This document shows, in pieces, positions 1-7,208 of a stretch of DNA of 21,421 bases. A program made the translations under genes and the position numbers. This stretch comes from Candidatus Segatella violae (GTDB lineage: Bacteria; Bacteroidota; Bacteroidia; Bacteroidales; Bacteroidaceae): assembly GCA_002440225.1 (NCBI GenBank), contig DJSH01000085.1, forward strand, positions 49,204-70,624, in the 5' to 3' direction. Positions within the stretch are counted from its first letter, which is position 1; each line of letters opens with the position of its first letter. The notes beneath the pieces were generated by a model, which saw only the letters and a list, made by a program, of their open reading frames with translations, was not told the DNA's origin and searched no databases.

Positions 1-47
1 TCCTTGCGGAAAGAGAGCTTTATTCTATCTATAAAATTATTCAGCAT
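1..47 (-). CDS. rnc: Ribonuclease III, N-terminal 15 codons only (window edge)
   Basis: On the minus strand an ATG at 47-45 opens a frame that reads MLNNFIDRIKLSFRK and runs off the left edge. This resembles the N-terminus I remember for Bacteroidetes RNase III, and rnc commonly follows acpP-fabF in this phylum. RNase III cleaves double-stranded RNA in rRNA and mRNA processing. The start lies inside the last codons of fabF, an 11-bp overlap that implies translational coupling. No catalytic residues are in view, so the call rests on position and a short N-terminal match. Confidence 0.7.
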   Translation of the reverse strand, partial: MLNNFIDRIKLSFRK

Positions 48-1299
48 ATTTCTTGAATACTACACAGCAGTTGTGACCGCCGAATCCAAATGTGTTACTC
101 AATGCAGCACGAACCTCACGCTTCTGAGCTTTGTTGAAGGTAAAGTTCAAGTTGTAGTCGAGCTCTGGATCATCGTCACCCTCTTCATGGTTGATGGTAG
201 GAGGAACTATGTCGTTCTTCACACTGAGTACACAAACCATAGCCTCCACTGCACCAGCAGCACCGAGGAGGTGACCAGTCATAGACTTGGTAGAACTGAT
301 GTTGAGCTTGTAAGCAGCGTCACCGAAGACAGCCTTGATAGCCTTAGCCTCAGAGATGTCACCTACATGGGTAGATGTACCGTGAACATTGATATAATCG
401 ATGTCCTCAGCCTTGAGGTTAGCATCCTGAAGAGCGCGCTCCATGACGAGCTTAGCGCCAAGACCTTCAGGGTGAGATGCTGTGATGTGATAAGCGTCGG
501 CACTCTCGCCCTCGCCTACCATCTCAGCATAAATCTTCGCACCACGAGCCTTAGCGTGCTCAAGCTCCTCGAGAATCAAGCAGCCAGCACCCTCGCCCAT
601 GATAAATCCATCACGGCTTGCGCTGAATGGACGTGAAGCATGCTCAGGGTCGTCATTACGTGTTGACAATGCGTGCATAGAGTTGAAACCGCCAACTCCA
701 CACTCGCAGATGGCAGCCTCGGCACCACCACTCACGATGATGTTAGCCTTGCCCAGGCGAATCAAGTTGAAGGCATCAGCCAATGCGTTGCTTGAAGAAG
801 CGCATGCAGATGTGGTGGTGTAGTTTGGTCCGTGGAATCCGAAATGGATTGAAATCTGACCAGAAGCGATATCAGCAATCATCTTAGGGATGAAGAATGG
901 GTTGAACTTAGGACCATTCTCTGGGTGGGTAGCGAAATAAGATACCTCGTCCTGGAATGTCTTGATACCACCGATACCTACGCCGAACACAACACCAACG
1001 TTGTCCAAGTCTTCCTTCTCAAGGTCGATGCTCGCATCCTTTACACCCTGCATGGCAGCAATCATGGCCAGCTGAGTGTAACGATCGAGCTTGCGAGCTT
1101 CCTTACGATCAATCCAATCATTGATGTTCAGGTCTTTTACCTCGCAAGCGAACTTGGTCTTGAAAAGGGTTGTATCGAAATGAGTAATAGGGGCAGCACC
1201 GCTCTTACCAGCAAGCAGGTTGTTCCAAGTTTCCTCTGGAGTGTTACCTACTGGTGTCACAGCACCGAGACCTGTTACTACAACTCTCTTTAATTCCAT
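37..1299 (-). CDS. fabF: Beta-ketoacyl-ACP synthase II (FabF)
   Basis: Cytosolic condensing enzyme of type II fatty-acid synthesis: it joins malonyl-ACP to a growing acyl-ACP, with loss of CO2. The 420 residues are a full-length FabF thiolase fold. The nucleophile Cys166 sits in TTSACASSSNAL. The two active-site histidines are His306 (NVHGTST) and His343 (KSMTGHLLGAAGA), with Lys338 just before the second. The glycine-rich GFGGHN stretch lies near the C-terminus. It starts 23 bp after acpP, its substrate carrier, and its end overlaps the start of rnc, so the three genes form an acpP-fabF-rnc operon. The VVVTGLGAVTPVG opening fixes the start. The usual Pro after HGTST is His here, probably a lineage variant. 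Confidence 0.97.
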   Translation of the reverse strand: MELKRVVVTGLGAVTPVGNTPEETWNNLLAGKSGAAPITHFDTTLFKTKFACEVKDLNINDWIDRKEARKLDRYTQLAMIAAMQGVKDASIDLEKEDLDNVGVVFGVGIGGIKTFQDEVSYFATHPENGPKFNPFFIPKMIADIASGQISIHFGFHGPNYTTTSACASSSNALADAFNLIRLGKANIIVSGGAEAAICECGVGGFNSMHALSTRNDDPEHASRPFSASRDGFIMGEGAGCLILEELEHAKARGAKIYAEMVGEGESADAYHITASHPEGLGAKLVMERALQDANLKAEDIDYINVHGTSTHVGDISEAKAIKAVFGDAAYKLNISSTKSMTGHLLGAAGAVEAMVCVLSVKNDIVPPTINHEEGDDDPELDYNLNFTFNKAQKREVRAALSNTFGFGGHNCCVVFKKYAE

Positions 1300-1322
1300 T
1301 TAGTATTTTTTAGTTGCTAAAA

Positions 1323-1559
1323 TTACTTAGCGTTCTCCTCGATGTAAGCGATAGCGTCACCTACAGTTGCAATCTTCTCAGCCTTATCGTCTGGAATAGA
1401 AATAGAGAACTCCTTCTCGAACTCCATGATCAACTCTACAGTATCCAAAGAATCTGCACCGAGATCATTTGTGAAGCTTGCCTCTGGCTTTACTTCAGAC
1501 TCATCAACACCGAGTTTATCAACGATAATTGCCTTTACTTTGCTTTCAATTTCTGACAT
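1323..1559 (-). CDS. acpP: Acyl carrier protein
   Basis: Small acidic four-helix protein of 78 residues that carries acyl chains on a 4'-phosphopantetheine arm during fatty-acid synthesis. The prosthetic group attaches to Ser37 in the signature LGADSLDTVE. Length and acidity are typical. It is the first gene of the acpP-fabF-rnc operon, and a well-formed Bacteroidetes promoter lies about 55 bp upstream. There is no Shine-Dalgarno sequence, as usual in this phylum. The next gene upstream, a DUF4254 gene, is divergent. Confidence 0.97.
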   Translation of the reverse strand: MSEIESKVKAIIVDKLGVDESEVKPEASFTNDLGADSLDTVELIMEFEKEFSISIPDDKAEKIATVGDAIAYIEENAK

Positions 1560-1612
1560 AATTGTAACTTTTAAAATGTTTATAAATTAATTTCTAATTA
1601 AAAATTCGAGTG

Positions 1613-1644
1613 CAAAGGAACACATTTTTTTTAATATAAGCAAA
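1613..1644 (-). promoter_or_regulatory. Promoter of acpP-fabF-rnc
   Basis: Read on the minus strand, TTTG (1644-1641) is followed after 20 bp by TTCCTTTG (1620-1613). This fits the Bacteroidetes housekeeping pattern (TTTG at -33, TAnnTTTG at -7) with one mismatch. The predicted leader to the acpP ATG is about 45 nt and AT-rich. Confidence 0.65.
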
Positions 1645-1723
1645 TATTTTGGCGAAAAAAGTGGCTTTCAGTGCACAAATACCCCTAAATTGTGCATATT
1701 TTTTGCCTTTTTTCTCTTTTTTG

Positions 1724-1754
1724 TTGGCTCTTTGAGAGAATTTTATTACTTTTG
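1724..1754 (+). promoter_or_regulatory. Promoter of the DUF4254/GT9 pair
   Basis: TTG (1724-1726) and TACTTTTG (1747-1754) are separated by 20 bp. The -7 element matches TAnnTTTG exactly and lies about 30 bp before the ATG at 1784. The 224-bp intergenic region therefore holds two divergent promoters. Confidence 0.6.
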
Positions 1755-1783
1755 TGCGGTAATAATTAAACATTTCAAACCAT

Positions 1784-2389
1784 ATGACATTTACAGAAAA
1801 AGCTAACAAGATATTTAATCAGGCAATAGCCGATTACCATATCAAAGATAACATCGACACTCCTATCCAAAATCCATATCAGGAGGGCACCATCGAGAAC
1901 CGCCTCTACCTGAAATGTTGGATAGATACCGTGCAGTGGCATTTCGAGGACATCATCCGCGATCCGAACATCGACCCAGCCGAGGCACTCGTGCTGAAGC
2001 GTCGCATCGACAAGAGCAACCAGGATCGCACCGACCTCGTGGAGCAAATCGACACTTACTTCCGTGAGACCTACAAAGACGTGAAAGTACAGGCAGATGC
2101 CCGCATCAATACCGAGAGCCCAGCTTGGGCAGTAGACCGTCTGAGTATCCTCGCCCTTAAGATCTACCACATGAAGGAGCAGGTGGAGCGTCCAGAGGCT
2201 TCTGCCGAACACCAGGCGAAGTGTCAGGCGAAGCTCAATGTGCTGCGCGAACAGCAGGTAGACTTATCCACAGCCATCGACCAACTCTTGGAAGACATCG
2301 AGGCGGGCCGCAAGTACATGAAGGTGTATCGCCAGATGAAGATGTACAACGACCCTTCGACCAATCCAATACTCTACAACAAGAAATAA
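1784..2389 (+). CDS. DUF4254 domain protein, function unknown
   Basis: A 201-residue, charged, mainly helical protein without a signal peptide or membrane segment. I recognise it as the Bacteroidetes DUF4254 family from its overall sequence, including the region around CWIDTVQWHFEDIIRDP (residues 44-60), which looks like a conserved core. No enzymatic motif is visible. It is followed 73 bp later by a family 9 glycosyltransferase on the same strand, so a role near LPS or surface-glycan synthesis is possible, but only by neighbourhood. The family assignment is from memory. Confidence 0.75.
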   Translation: MTFTEKANKIFNQAIADYHIKDNIDTPIQNPYQEGTIENRLYLKCWIDTVQWHFEDIIRDPNIDPAEALVLKRRIDKSNQDRTDLVEQIDTYFRETYKDVKVQADARINTESPAWAVDRLSILALKIYHMKEQVERPEASAEHQAKCQAKLNVLREQQVDLSTAIDQLLEDIEAGRKYMKVYRQMKMYNDPSTNPILYNKK

Positions 2390-2402
2390 AATCATCCCAA
2401 CA

Positions 2403-2422
2403 GGGGGAGAGCAATCTCCCCC
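2403..2422 (+). promoter_or_regulatory. Perfect 8-bp hairpin with GCAA tetraloop
   Basis: GGGGGAGA (2403-2410), loop GCAA, TCTCCCCC (2415-2422). It lies 13 bp after the DUF4254 stop and is followed by TCAATTTACA, not a true U-run. It could be a weak terminator that lowers read-through into the glycosyltransferase gene, or an mRNA-stabilising stem. Confidence 0.5.
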
Positions 2423-2462
2423 TCAATTTACACCTTATTATATATATAGAAGAGATTGACGT

Positions 2463-3545
2463 ATGAAAACTGAGCATATACTAGTGATAAGATTTTCGGC
2501 CATGGGCGATGTTGCCATGACCGTGCCTGTGATATATTCGCTGGCTAAACAATATCCTCACGTTCGCATCACGGTGCTCAGCCGTCCTTTTGCCCGTCCT
2601 TTCTTCGAGAACCTTGCACACAATGTAGGCTTCATGGAGGCAGACATCAATGGGGAGTATAAGGGTGTAAAAGGACTCAACGCTCTTTACCGTCGTCTCA
2701 TCGCCAAGCAGTTTACGGCGATAGCCGACCTACACAGTGTGCTACGTTCTGGCTATCTGCGCATGCGCTTCAACCTGGCTAGCTTTAAAGTAGCTCACAT
2801 CGACAAGCATCGCAAGGGAAAGCGCAAGCTCGTGGCTACGACAGACAAACAACTCGTACAGCAGCCAACCTCTTTCCAAAACTACGCAGATGTTTTTGCA
2901 CAGTTGGGTTATCCTATCAACATGGATTTCACCTCCATATTCCCAGAGGAAGGTGGCGATTTGAGCAGTCTTCCGCAAGAGATATTCGGAGTGGGGGAGA
3001 ACGCTATATCCATTGACAACAAGCACATTACGGAGCCATGGATAGGCATCGCTCCATTCGCAGCACACGAAGGCAAAATCTATCCACCCCAACTCATGGA
3101 AAAAGTTATCCAACGACTTATCCACAACCATTCCCACTGTCACATCTTCCTCTTTGGAGGAGGCGACAACGAGACACCGACGCTCAACGAATGGGCAGAG
3201 AAATACCCACAGGTGGTAAATGCATCGGCTCATCTAGGCGGTCTCGCCCAAGAACTCATTCTTATGAGCCACCTACACGTCATGATAAGCATGGACAGTG
3301 CCAACATGCACTTGGCTTCGCTCGTCAACACCCCAGTGGTGAGCATCTGGGGAGCCACGCATCCATACGCAGGCTTCATGGGATGGCACCAAGACCCCAA
3401 CAATGCCGTGCAGCTAGACCTGCCTTGTCGCCCTTGCAGCATCTATGGCAACAAACCATGCATGCGCGGTGACTTCGCCTGCATGAAAAACATCTCGCCA
3501 GAGATTGTAGTAGAAAAGGTAGACGGAGTGCTCAATAAAAAATAA
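2463..3545 (+). CDS. Family 9 glycosyltransferase (heptosyltransferase-like)
   Basis: A 360-residue GT-B protein expected to act at the inner membrane, adding a sugar (ADP-heptose in the best-known members) to the LPS core. The N-terminal Rossmann lobe begins ILVIRFSAMGDVAMTVPV, the classic opening of this family. The C-terminal lobe carries GIAPFAAHEGKIYP and SMDSANMHLASLVNTPVVSIWG, matching the sugar-nucleotide site. The tail has a Cys cluster (CRPCSIYGNKPC and FACM). Length is normal. It follows the DUF4254 gene and is closed by a strong terminator. The exact sugar cannot be read from the sequence. Confidence 0.88.
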   Translation: MKTEHILVIRFSAMGDVAMTVPVIYSLAKQYPHVRITVLSRPFARPFFENLAHNVGFMEADINGEYKGVKGLNALYRRLIAKQFTAIADLHSVLRSGYLRMRFNLASFKVAHIDKHRKGKRKLVATTDKQLVQQPTSFQNYADVFAQLGYPINMDFTSIFPEEGGDLSSLPQEIFGVGENAISIDNKHITEPWIGIAPFAAHEGKIYPPQLMEKVIQRLIHNHSHCHIFLFGGGDNETPTLNEWAEKYPQVVNASAHLGGLAQELILMSHLHVMISMDSANMHLASLVNTPVVSIWGATHPYAGFMGWHQDPNNAVQLDLPCRPCSIYGNKPCMRGDFACMKNISPEIVVEKVDGVLNKK

Positions 3546-3598
3546 ATGCAGAGGGCTCTATAGAAAGATAGAGTGCTCAAGAGAATACATCACTAAAG

Positions 3599-3640
3599 AA
3601 ACGGGCTTCTTTCGCATCAGCGAACGGAGCCCGTTTTTCG
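3599..3640 (+). terminator. Intrinsic terminator after the GT9 gene
   Basis: AAACGGGCT (3599-3607) pairs with AGCCCGTTT (3628-3636). A second short stem inside, TTCG/CGAA, closes a 6-nt loop, and the U-rich run TTTTTCGTTTT follows. It is the strongest rho-independent terminator in the window and ends where the DnaA-box cluster begins. Confidence 0.85.
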
Positions 3641-3969
3641 TTTTCCACAAACACGTGGATAAAACTATGTAAAACCTATGTAACAACTTCTTAATAACTT
3701 TGTGGATATCCACATCAACTAATCTCCAACCCATCGCTTAGGGATATCCACATGGTTATTATAAACTTTTTAGTAAGTTTTTCGCAGATTTTGACTGAAA
3801 AAAGATATAAACTTATTAACTTTGCACCGGATTGGGGAAATGTTGATAAATGAGTTAAAGCATTCAGAGCCAAGAAATAGATTTCAAAGCCCTATGCGGA
3901 TAACTTCAGACAAGAGTTGGATAACGAATTATACAAGAAATTATGAAGATTTTTATCCACTTATCCACG
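3641..3969. other. DnaA-box cluster, candidate replication origin (oriC)
   Basis: Nine sites match the DnaA box TTATCCACA at 8 of 9 positions. Plus strand: 3641-3649, 3706-3714, 3744-3752, 3953-3961 and 3961-3969. Minus strand: 3654-3662, 3701-3709, 3841-3849 and 3895-3903. A weaker site is at 3916-3924. Sites 3701-3714 form the palindrome TGTGGATATCCACA, and 3953-3969 are two boxes in tandem. By simple counting, about 0.07 such matches are expected by chance in 329 bp on both strands. AT-rich tracts lie inside (about 3756-3822) and directly after (3970-4033), suitable as unwinding regions. No dnaA, dnaN or rpmH gene is in the window, so a DnaA-titration site or DnaA control of nadA remains possible. 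Confidence 0.65.
3790..3824 (+). promoter_or_regulatory. Probable promoter of nadA
   Basis: TAACTTTG (3817-3824) matches TAnnTTTG exactly. A TTTG at 3790-3793 is a possible -33 element, though the 23-bp spacer is slightly long. The leader to nadA would be about 200 nt and would run through several DnaA boxes. Confidence 0.5.
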
Positions 3970-4033
3970 TCATATCATCATTCCTATATTCTCTTTTTAA
4001 AATTAAAAAATAAAGAAATATATTATTAATGTT
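3970..4033. other. AT-rich tract beside tandem DnaA boxes, candidate unwinding element
   Basis: This 64-bp tract directly after the paired DnaA boxes contains only a handful of G or C bases, with runs such as TTTTTAAAATTAAAAAATAA. Such a tract next to ordered DnaA boxes is where strand opening occurs in known origins. It also serves as the end of the nadA leader, and AT-rich leaders are common in this phylum, so the origin role is inference. Confidence 0.4.
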
Positions 4034-5026
4034 ATGGTGAAAAAAGAATGGATTGAGAAAGGATTTGTTGACGAGCCTGTCGACGAAGCCCTGGATTTGA
4101 AAGCGGAAATCAGAAAGCTCTGTAAGGAGAAGGATGCTATCATCCTCGCCCACTACTATACGGTTGGAGAGATTCAGGACATTGCCGACTTCGTGGGCGA
4201 CTCCCTGGCGCTGGCTCGCAAGGCTGCCGAGACCGACGCCAAGGTGATGGTGATGTGTGGCGTACACTTCATGGCTGAGACTTGCAAGCTCTTGAGTCCA
4301 GACAAGACGGTGCTTTGCCCTGACTTGAACGCTGGTTGTTCGCTCGCCGACAGCTGCAAGGCTGAGGACTTGAAGAAATACAAGGAGGAGCACCCTGGAT
4401 ACAAGGTGATTAGTTATGTGAACACCACGGCTGCCGTGAAGGCTTTGACCGATTGTGTGGTGACCAGTGGCAACGCCAAGAAGGTAATCGACAGTTTTCC
4501 ACAGGATGAGAAACTCATCTTCGGTCCCGACTATAATCTCGGAAACTATATCAATAGCGTTACGGGCAGAAAGATGATCTTGTGGAACGGTGGCTGCCAC
4601 GTACACGAGAAATTCTCCGTAGAGGCTATCGTGAAGCTCAAGCAGGAGCATCCTCATGCCGTTGTGATGGCTCACTTGGAGTGCAAGGCACCAGTGCTTG
4701 CCGTAGCCGACGTGAAGGGCTCTACAGCCACGATGTTGCATTATGCCGAGGAGCATCCAGAAATCAAGGAATATATCATCGCCACAGAGGCTGGTATCCT
4801 GCACGAGTTGGAGCGCAATTGCCCTAACGTCACTTTCTATCCTGTGCCACCAGAGGTAAGCGAAGGTGGAGTAGGTTGTAGCTGCAACGAGTGTGAGTAT
4901 ATGAAGATGAACTCGCTCGAGAAGATATACAACGCCTTGAAGTTTGGCTGGCCTACCGTGGAGGTTGACCCTGCCATCGCCAAGGAAGCTGTTAAGCCTA
5001 TCGAGAAGATGCTTTCTCTATCATAA
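4034..5026 (+). CDS. nadA: Quinolinate synthase (NadA)
   Basis: [4Fe-4S] enzyme of de novo NAD synthesis that condenses iminoaspartate with dihydroxyacetone phosphate to quinolinate in the cytosol. The 330 residues cover the three-fold pseudo-repeat. Recognisable motifs are LAHYYTVGEIQDIADFVGDS, CGVHFMAETCKLLSPDKTV, GCSLADSC, WNGGCHVHEKF and CNECEYMKMN. Likely cluster ligands by family alignment are Cys102, Cys218 (AHLECKAP) and Cys288. It stands alone: nadB and nadC are not in the window. The ATG at 4034 gives the normal N-terminus. It is preceded by the DnaA-box region and ends at palindromic repeats shared with a convergent glycosyltransferase gene. Confidence 0.95.
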   Translation: MVKKEWIEKGFVDEPVDEALDLKAEIRKLCKEKDAIILAHYYTVGEIQDIADFVGDSLALARKAAETDAKVMVMCGVHFMAETCKLLSPDKTVLCPDLNAGCSLADSCKAEDLKKYKEEHPGYKVISYVNTTAAVKALTDCVVTSGNAKKVIDSFPQDEKLIFGPDYNLGNYINSVTGRKMILWNGGCHVHEKFSVEAIVKLKQEHPHAVVMAHLECKAPVLAVADVKGSTATMLHYAEEHPEIKEYIIATEAGILHELERNCPNVTFYPVPPEVSEGGVGCSCNECEYMKMNSLEKIYNALKFGWPTVEVDPAIAKEAVKPIEKMLSLS

Positions 5027-5032
5027 CTTTAT

Positions 5033-5072
5033 GTAAAGCAGCTGCTGTAACAATTGTTGGCAGCTGCTTTAC
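5033..5072. terminator. 13-bp hairpin between convergent nadA and GT genes
   Basis: GTAAAGCAGCTGC (5033-5045) pairs perfectly with GCAGCTGCTTTAC (5060-5072) around a 14-nt loop. It starts seven bases after the nadA stop. No long U-run follows on either strand, so termination relies on the stem, possibly for both converging transcripts. Confidence 0.6.
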
Positions 5073-5120
5073 TACTTGCTGACAGCTGTCATACTATTTG
5101 CTGGCAGTTGCCAATAATCT
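5055..5120. repeat. Three degenerate 22-bp tandem repeats with palindromic cores
   Basis: Units at 5055-5076, 5077-5098 and 5099-5120 follow TGyTGrCAGyTG... and align end to end at 22-bp spacing: 16/22 identical between units 1 and 2, 13/22 between units 2 and 3. Each core is a near-palindrome (GGCAGCTGC, GACAGCTGTC, GGCAGTTGCC). The last unit reaches the stop codon of the leftward glycosyltransferase gene. The first unit is also half of the hairpin at 5033-5072. Confidence 0.6.
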
Positions 5121-6223
5121 TATGAAAGTATCTTTTGATAGTACTTTTCATACTTTCTTGCCACTTTTAAATAGTCATGATGCTTGTTTATATATACTAT
5201 ACTTTGTCGCTTGAGCTCTATCATTAGCTCTGGATGAAGCACTAGATGTTCTAGCTCTTGATATACACTTTCGTAGTTTGGCAGAACATTAATGATAGGA
5301 CGAAGTTGCTCTTCATGCAGTATCTCATAGTTCTCTGGCTCACCACCACCTATGCAGATGATGCCTCTCGACATAGCCTCCAAAGGGTTCATAGAGGGCG
5401 TGTAGCTGTAGAGTTGGTCGAGGATGGCATCGCTGCCATTCATCATCTCTACATATTTATCGAATGGAACATTTTCTGCCATGCGCAGCTCTACGCGGTT
5501 AGGATATTTTGCCTTGATGGCTTGGGCGGCACGTAGCATGATGTCCGTTCCCTTGTACTCGCTTCTGGATTTGTTGATACCGATGAACAACTTCACCTTA
5601 TTGGGGACTTTATCAGATATATCTGAAGGATGTGCATAAGTGTGGATAGGATAGGGGATAAACGTTGTTTTCTGTGGAAAACATGGTTGATAACATGCCC
5701 AATATTCATAGAGGCCAGCTACGATTCCATCGCAGTCCTCAGCTATCATTCGATTGAGACGTTCTTTGGCAGTTCCTAGCCAATCTTCTCTTTCTTTCAA
5801 TGCATCCGTATTTGTGCGCAAGGTGTTACCTATGTTAAAGTCGCTGTATCTTAATGGTTTAGACTCACAACATTCGTGTACCCAATAATAATCCATGCCG
5901 AAAGCTCCGAGTATCATTTTCTTGTTATGTCGGCGAAGATAATGATAAATCGGGAAGATGCGCTCTGCCTTCAACTCCAGAAACATGGGATTGATGAGTT
6001 GTACGATGTCGTATCCACGTAGTTTATGCACAATTGTGTATAACTTCGTCAAATACATGATTCCACCTAGTTTTCCAGGTTTTCTCACCATGTTGATATC
6101 TCGTGGATAATCTTTCCAAAAGTCGCCATTGGAGAGTACCGTGACGTGATGCCCTAGCTTGCGGAGTCCTTCGGCAAGCGTGGCATGCACATTACTATAT
6201 TCTCCCAACAACAATATTTTCAT
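5120..6223 (-). CDS. GT-B glycosyltransferase (family 4/1-like)
   Basis: A 367-residue protein with the outline of a GT-B glycosyltransferase. The N-terminal Rossmann start is MKILLLGEYSNVHATLAEGLRKLGHHVTVLSNG. The C-terminal donor lobe contains LFIGINKSRSEYKGTDIMLRAAQAI and, near residue 280, the PSMNPLEAMSRGIICIGGGEPENYEILHE stretch (read across its key positions P, E, A, M, G and E), where GT4 enzymes bind the nucleotide sugar. No membrane segment or signal is seen. It is the last gene of the leftward leuS-to-GT array, 10 bp after the preceding GT2 gene. Its role is probably in assembling a surface glycan. The acceptor and sugar are unknown. Confidence 0.8.
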   Translation of the reverse strand: MKILLLGEYSNVHATLAEGLRKLGHHVTVLSNGDFWKDYPRDINMVRKPGKLGGIMYLTKLYTIVHKLRGYDIVQLINPMFLELKAERIFPIYHYLRRHNKKMILGAFGMDYYWVHECCESKPLRYSDFNIGNTLRTNTDALKEREDWLGTAKERLNRMIAEDCDGIVAGLYEYWACYQPCFPQKTTFIPYPIHTYAHPSDISDKVPNKVKLFIGINKSRSEYKGTDIMLRAAQAIKAKYPNRVELRMAENVPFDKYVEMMNGSDAILDQLYSYTPSMNPLEAMSRGIICIGGGEPENYEILHEEQLRPIINVLPNYESVYQELEHLVLHPELMIELKRQSIVYINKHHDYLKVARKYEKYYQKILS

Positions 6224-6233
6224 AGACAGTTCT

Positions 6234-7208
6234 TTATTTGGTCATGCACAAGAGTATCAATCTACCGAGATAGGTGCTTATCAACTTGCGGAACATGATA
6301 TACTTCTTGGTATAATCTTTGTTTGGGAGAGGATATAATCCATGCTCTCGCAATATTTTGATGGTATGATTGAGCGATTTGAGCGAGTGTCTCAGGCGAA
6401 TGTTGTTGTATAGATAGTCCATGGTGAGCTGGGCGATGCGGCGGTTGAGTGCCTGGCGATCGGCCACAGGAATGATGTCAAGCAATCCTTGCAAGTGCAA
6501 GATTACCTCCAGATTGTTGTCCATATGCAGGGCTATCTTCTCTTGGTCTGCCTGATGGGTGATGGAATTTTTGTTATCTCTATAATAGTATGCCTCCGAC
6601 TGCGTCTTGAATATTCTCTCGGCACGTAGGAAAAGCTGTGGGGTAAACTCCTCGTCCTCACCATAAACGAGTCCTGGGGTGAATTGTAGGCTGCCCAAGA
6701 TGGCACGACGGAATATGTATGAGCAAGCCGAACCATGCAGGTTGTTGTTGTTCATAAATTCAGTGCCGCTCACCGGGGTGGGCAATTCGTAGGATGGCTC
6801 GTCTTCCTTGCTTTGGCTCAGCTCGAAGGTTACGATGTCAGGCTGGTGGTATCTCACGATGTCGAGGCAATGCTCGTAGGCGGAGAGGATGAGATAGTCG
6901 TCACCGTCAACAAACTGGATAAACTTTCCCTTGGCTAACTGCATGCCATAGTTGCGTGCCACGCTGGCGCCTTGGTTGGGCTGTCGCAGATAAATAATAT
7001 CAGTAAGATATTCCTGTAGTTCATTCAACGGACATACATCGCTGCCATCGTCTACCAATATAATTTCTCGCTCCTTGGGATTGAGTGATAACTGCGTGAT
7101 GCTCTCCAGGCACTCTTTGAGGTAGTTGGCTGGGAGGTTGTAAGTTGTTACGATGAAACTTACTAATGGTGTCTGTATATCTTGTGTATGAGTTTGTTGA
7201 TTTTGCAT
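6234..7208 (-). CDS. Family 2 glycosyltransferase
   Basis: A 324-residue GT-A enzyme. Near the N-terminus are VSFIVTTYNLPANYLKECLES, then EIILVDDGSD, NQGASVARNYGMQLAKGKF and the metal-binding FVDGDDYL, in the standard GT2 order. The catalytic domain fills roughly residues 15-210; the helical C-terminal part is less conserved. The annotated ATG overlaps the end of the upstream GT2 gene by 46 bp. I saw no ATG, GTG or TTG between it and the catalytic core, so the overlap looks real and implies coupled translation. The neighbouring GT2, GT4 and PorZ-like genes suggest a surface polysaccharide or LPS glycan. Confidence 0.87.
   Translation of the reverse strand: MQNQQTHTQDIQTPLVSFIVTTYNLPANYLKECLESITQLSLNPKEREIILVDDGSDVCPLNELQEYLTDIIYLRQPNQGASVARNYGMQLAKGKFIQFVDGDDYLILSAYEHCLDIVRYHQPDIVTFELSQSKEDEPSYELPTPVSGTEFMNNNNLHGSACSYIFRRAILGSLQFTPGLVYGEDEEFTPQLFLRAERIFKTQSEAYYYRDNKNSITHQADQEKIALHMDNNLEVILHLQGLLDIIPVADRQALNRRIAQLTMDYLYNNIRLRHSLKSLNHTIKILREHGLYPLPNKDYTKKYIMFRKLISTYLGRLILLCMTK

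Noticed and set aside
3840..4013. 57-codon ORF (ATG at 3840) before nadA
   Set aside because: It lies within the DnaA-box and AT-rich region, and its YPLIHV stretch is just the tandem boxes read in frame. It shows no domain or codon pattern of a real gene.
3953..4804. 283-codon open frame antisense to nadA
   Set aside because: NadA is unambiguous, and the antisense product has no known features.
6102..6110. Isolated DnaA-box match (TTATCCACG) in the GT4-like gene
   Set aside because: A single site inside coding sequence, with no neighbours, fits chance.
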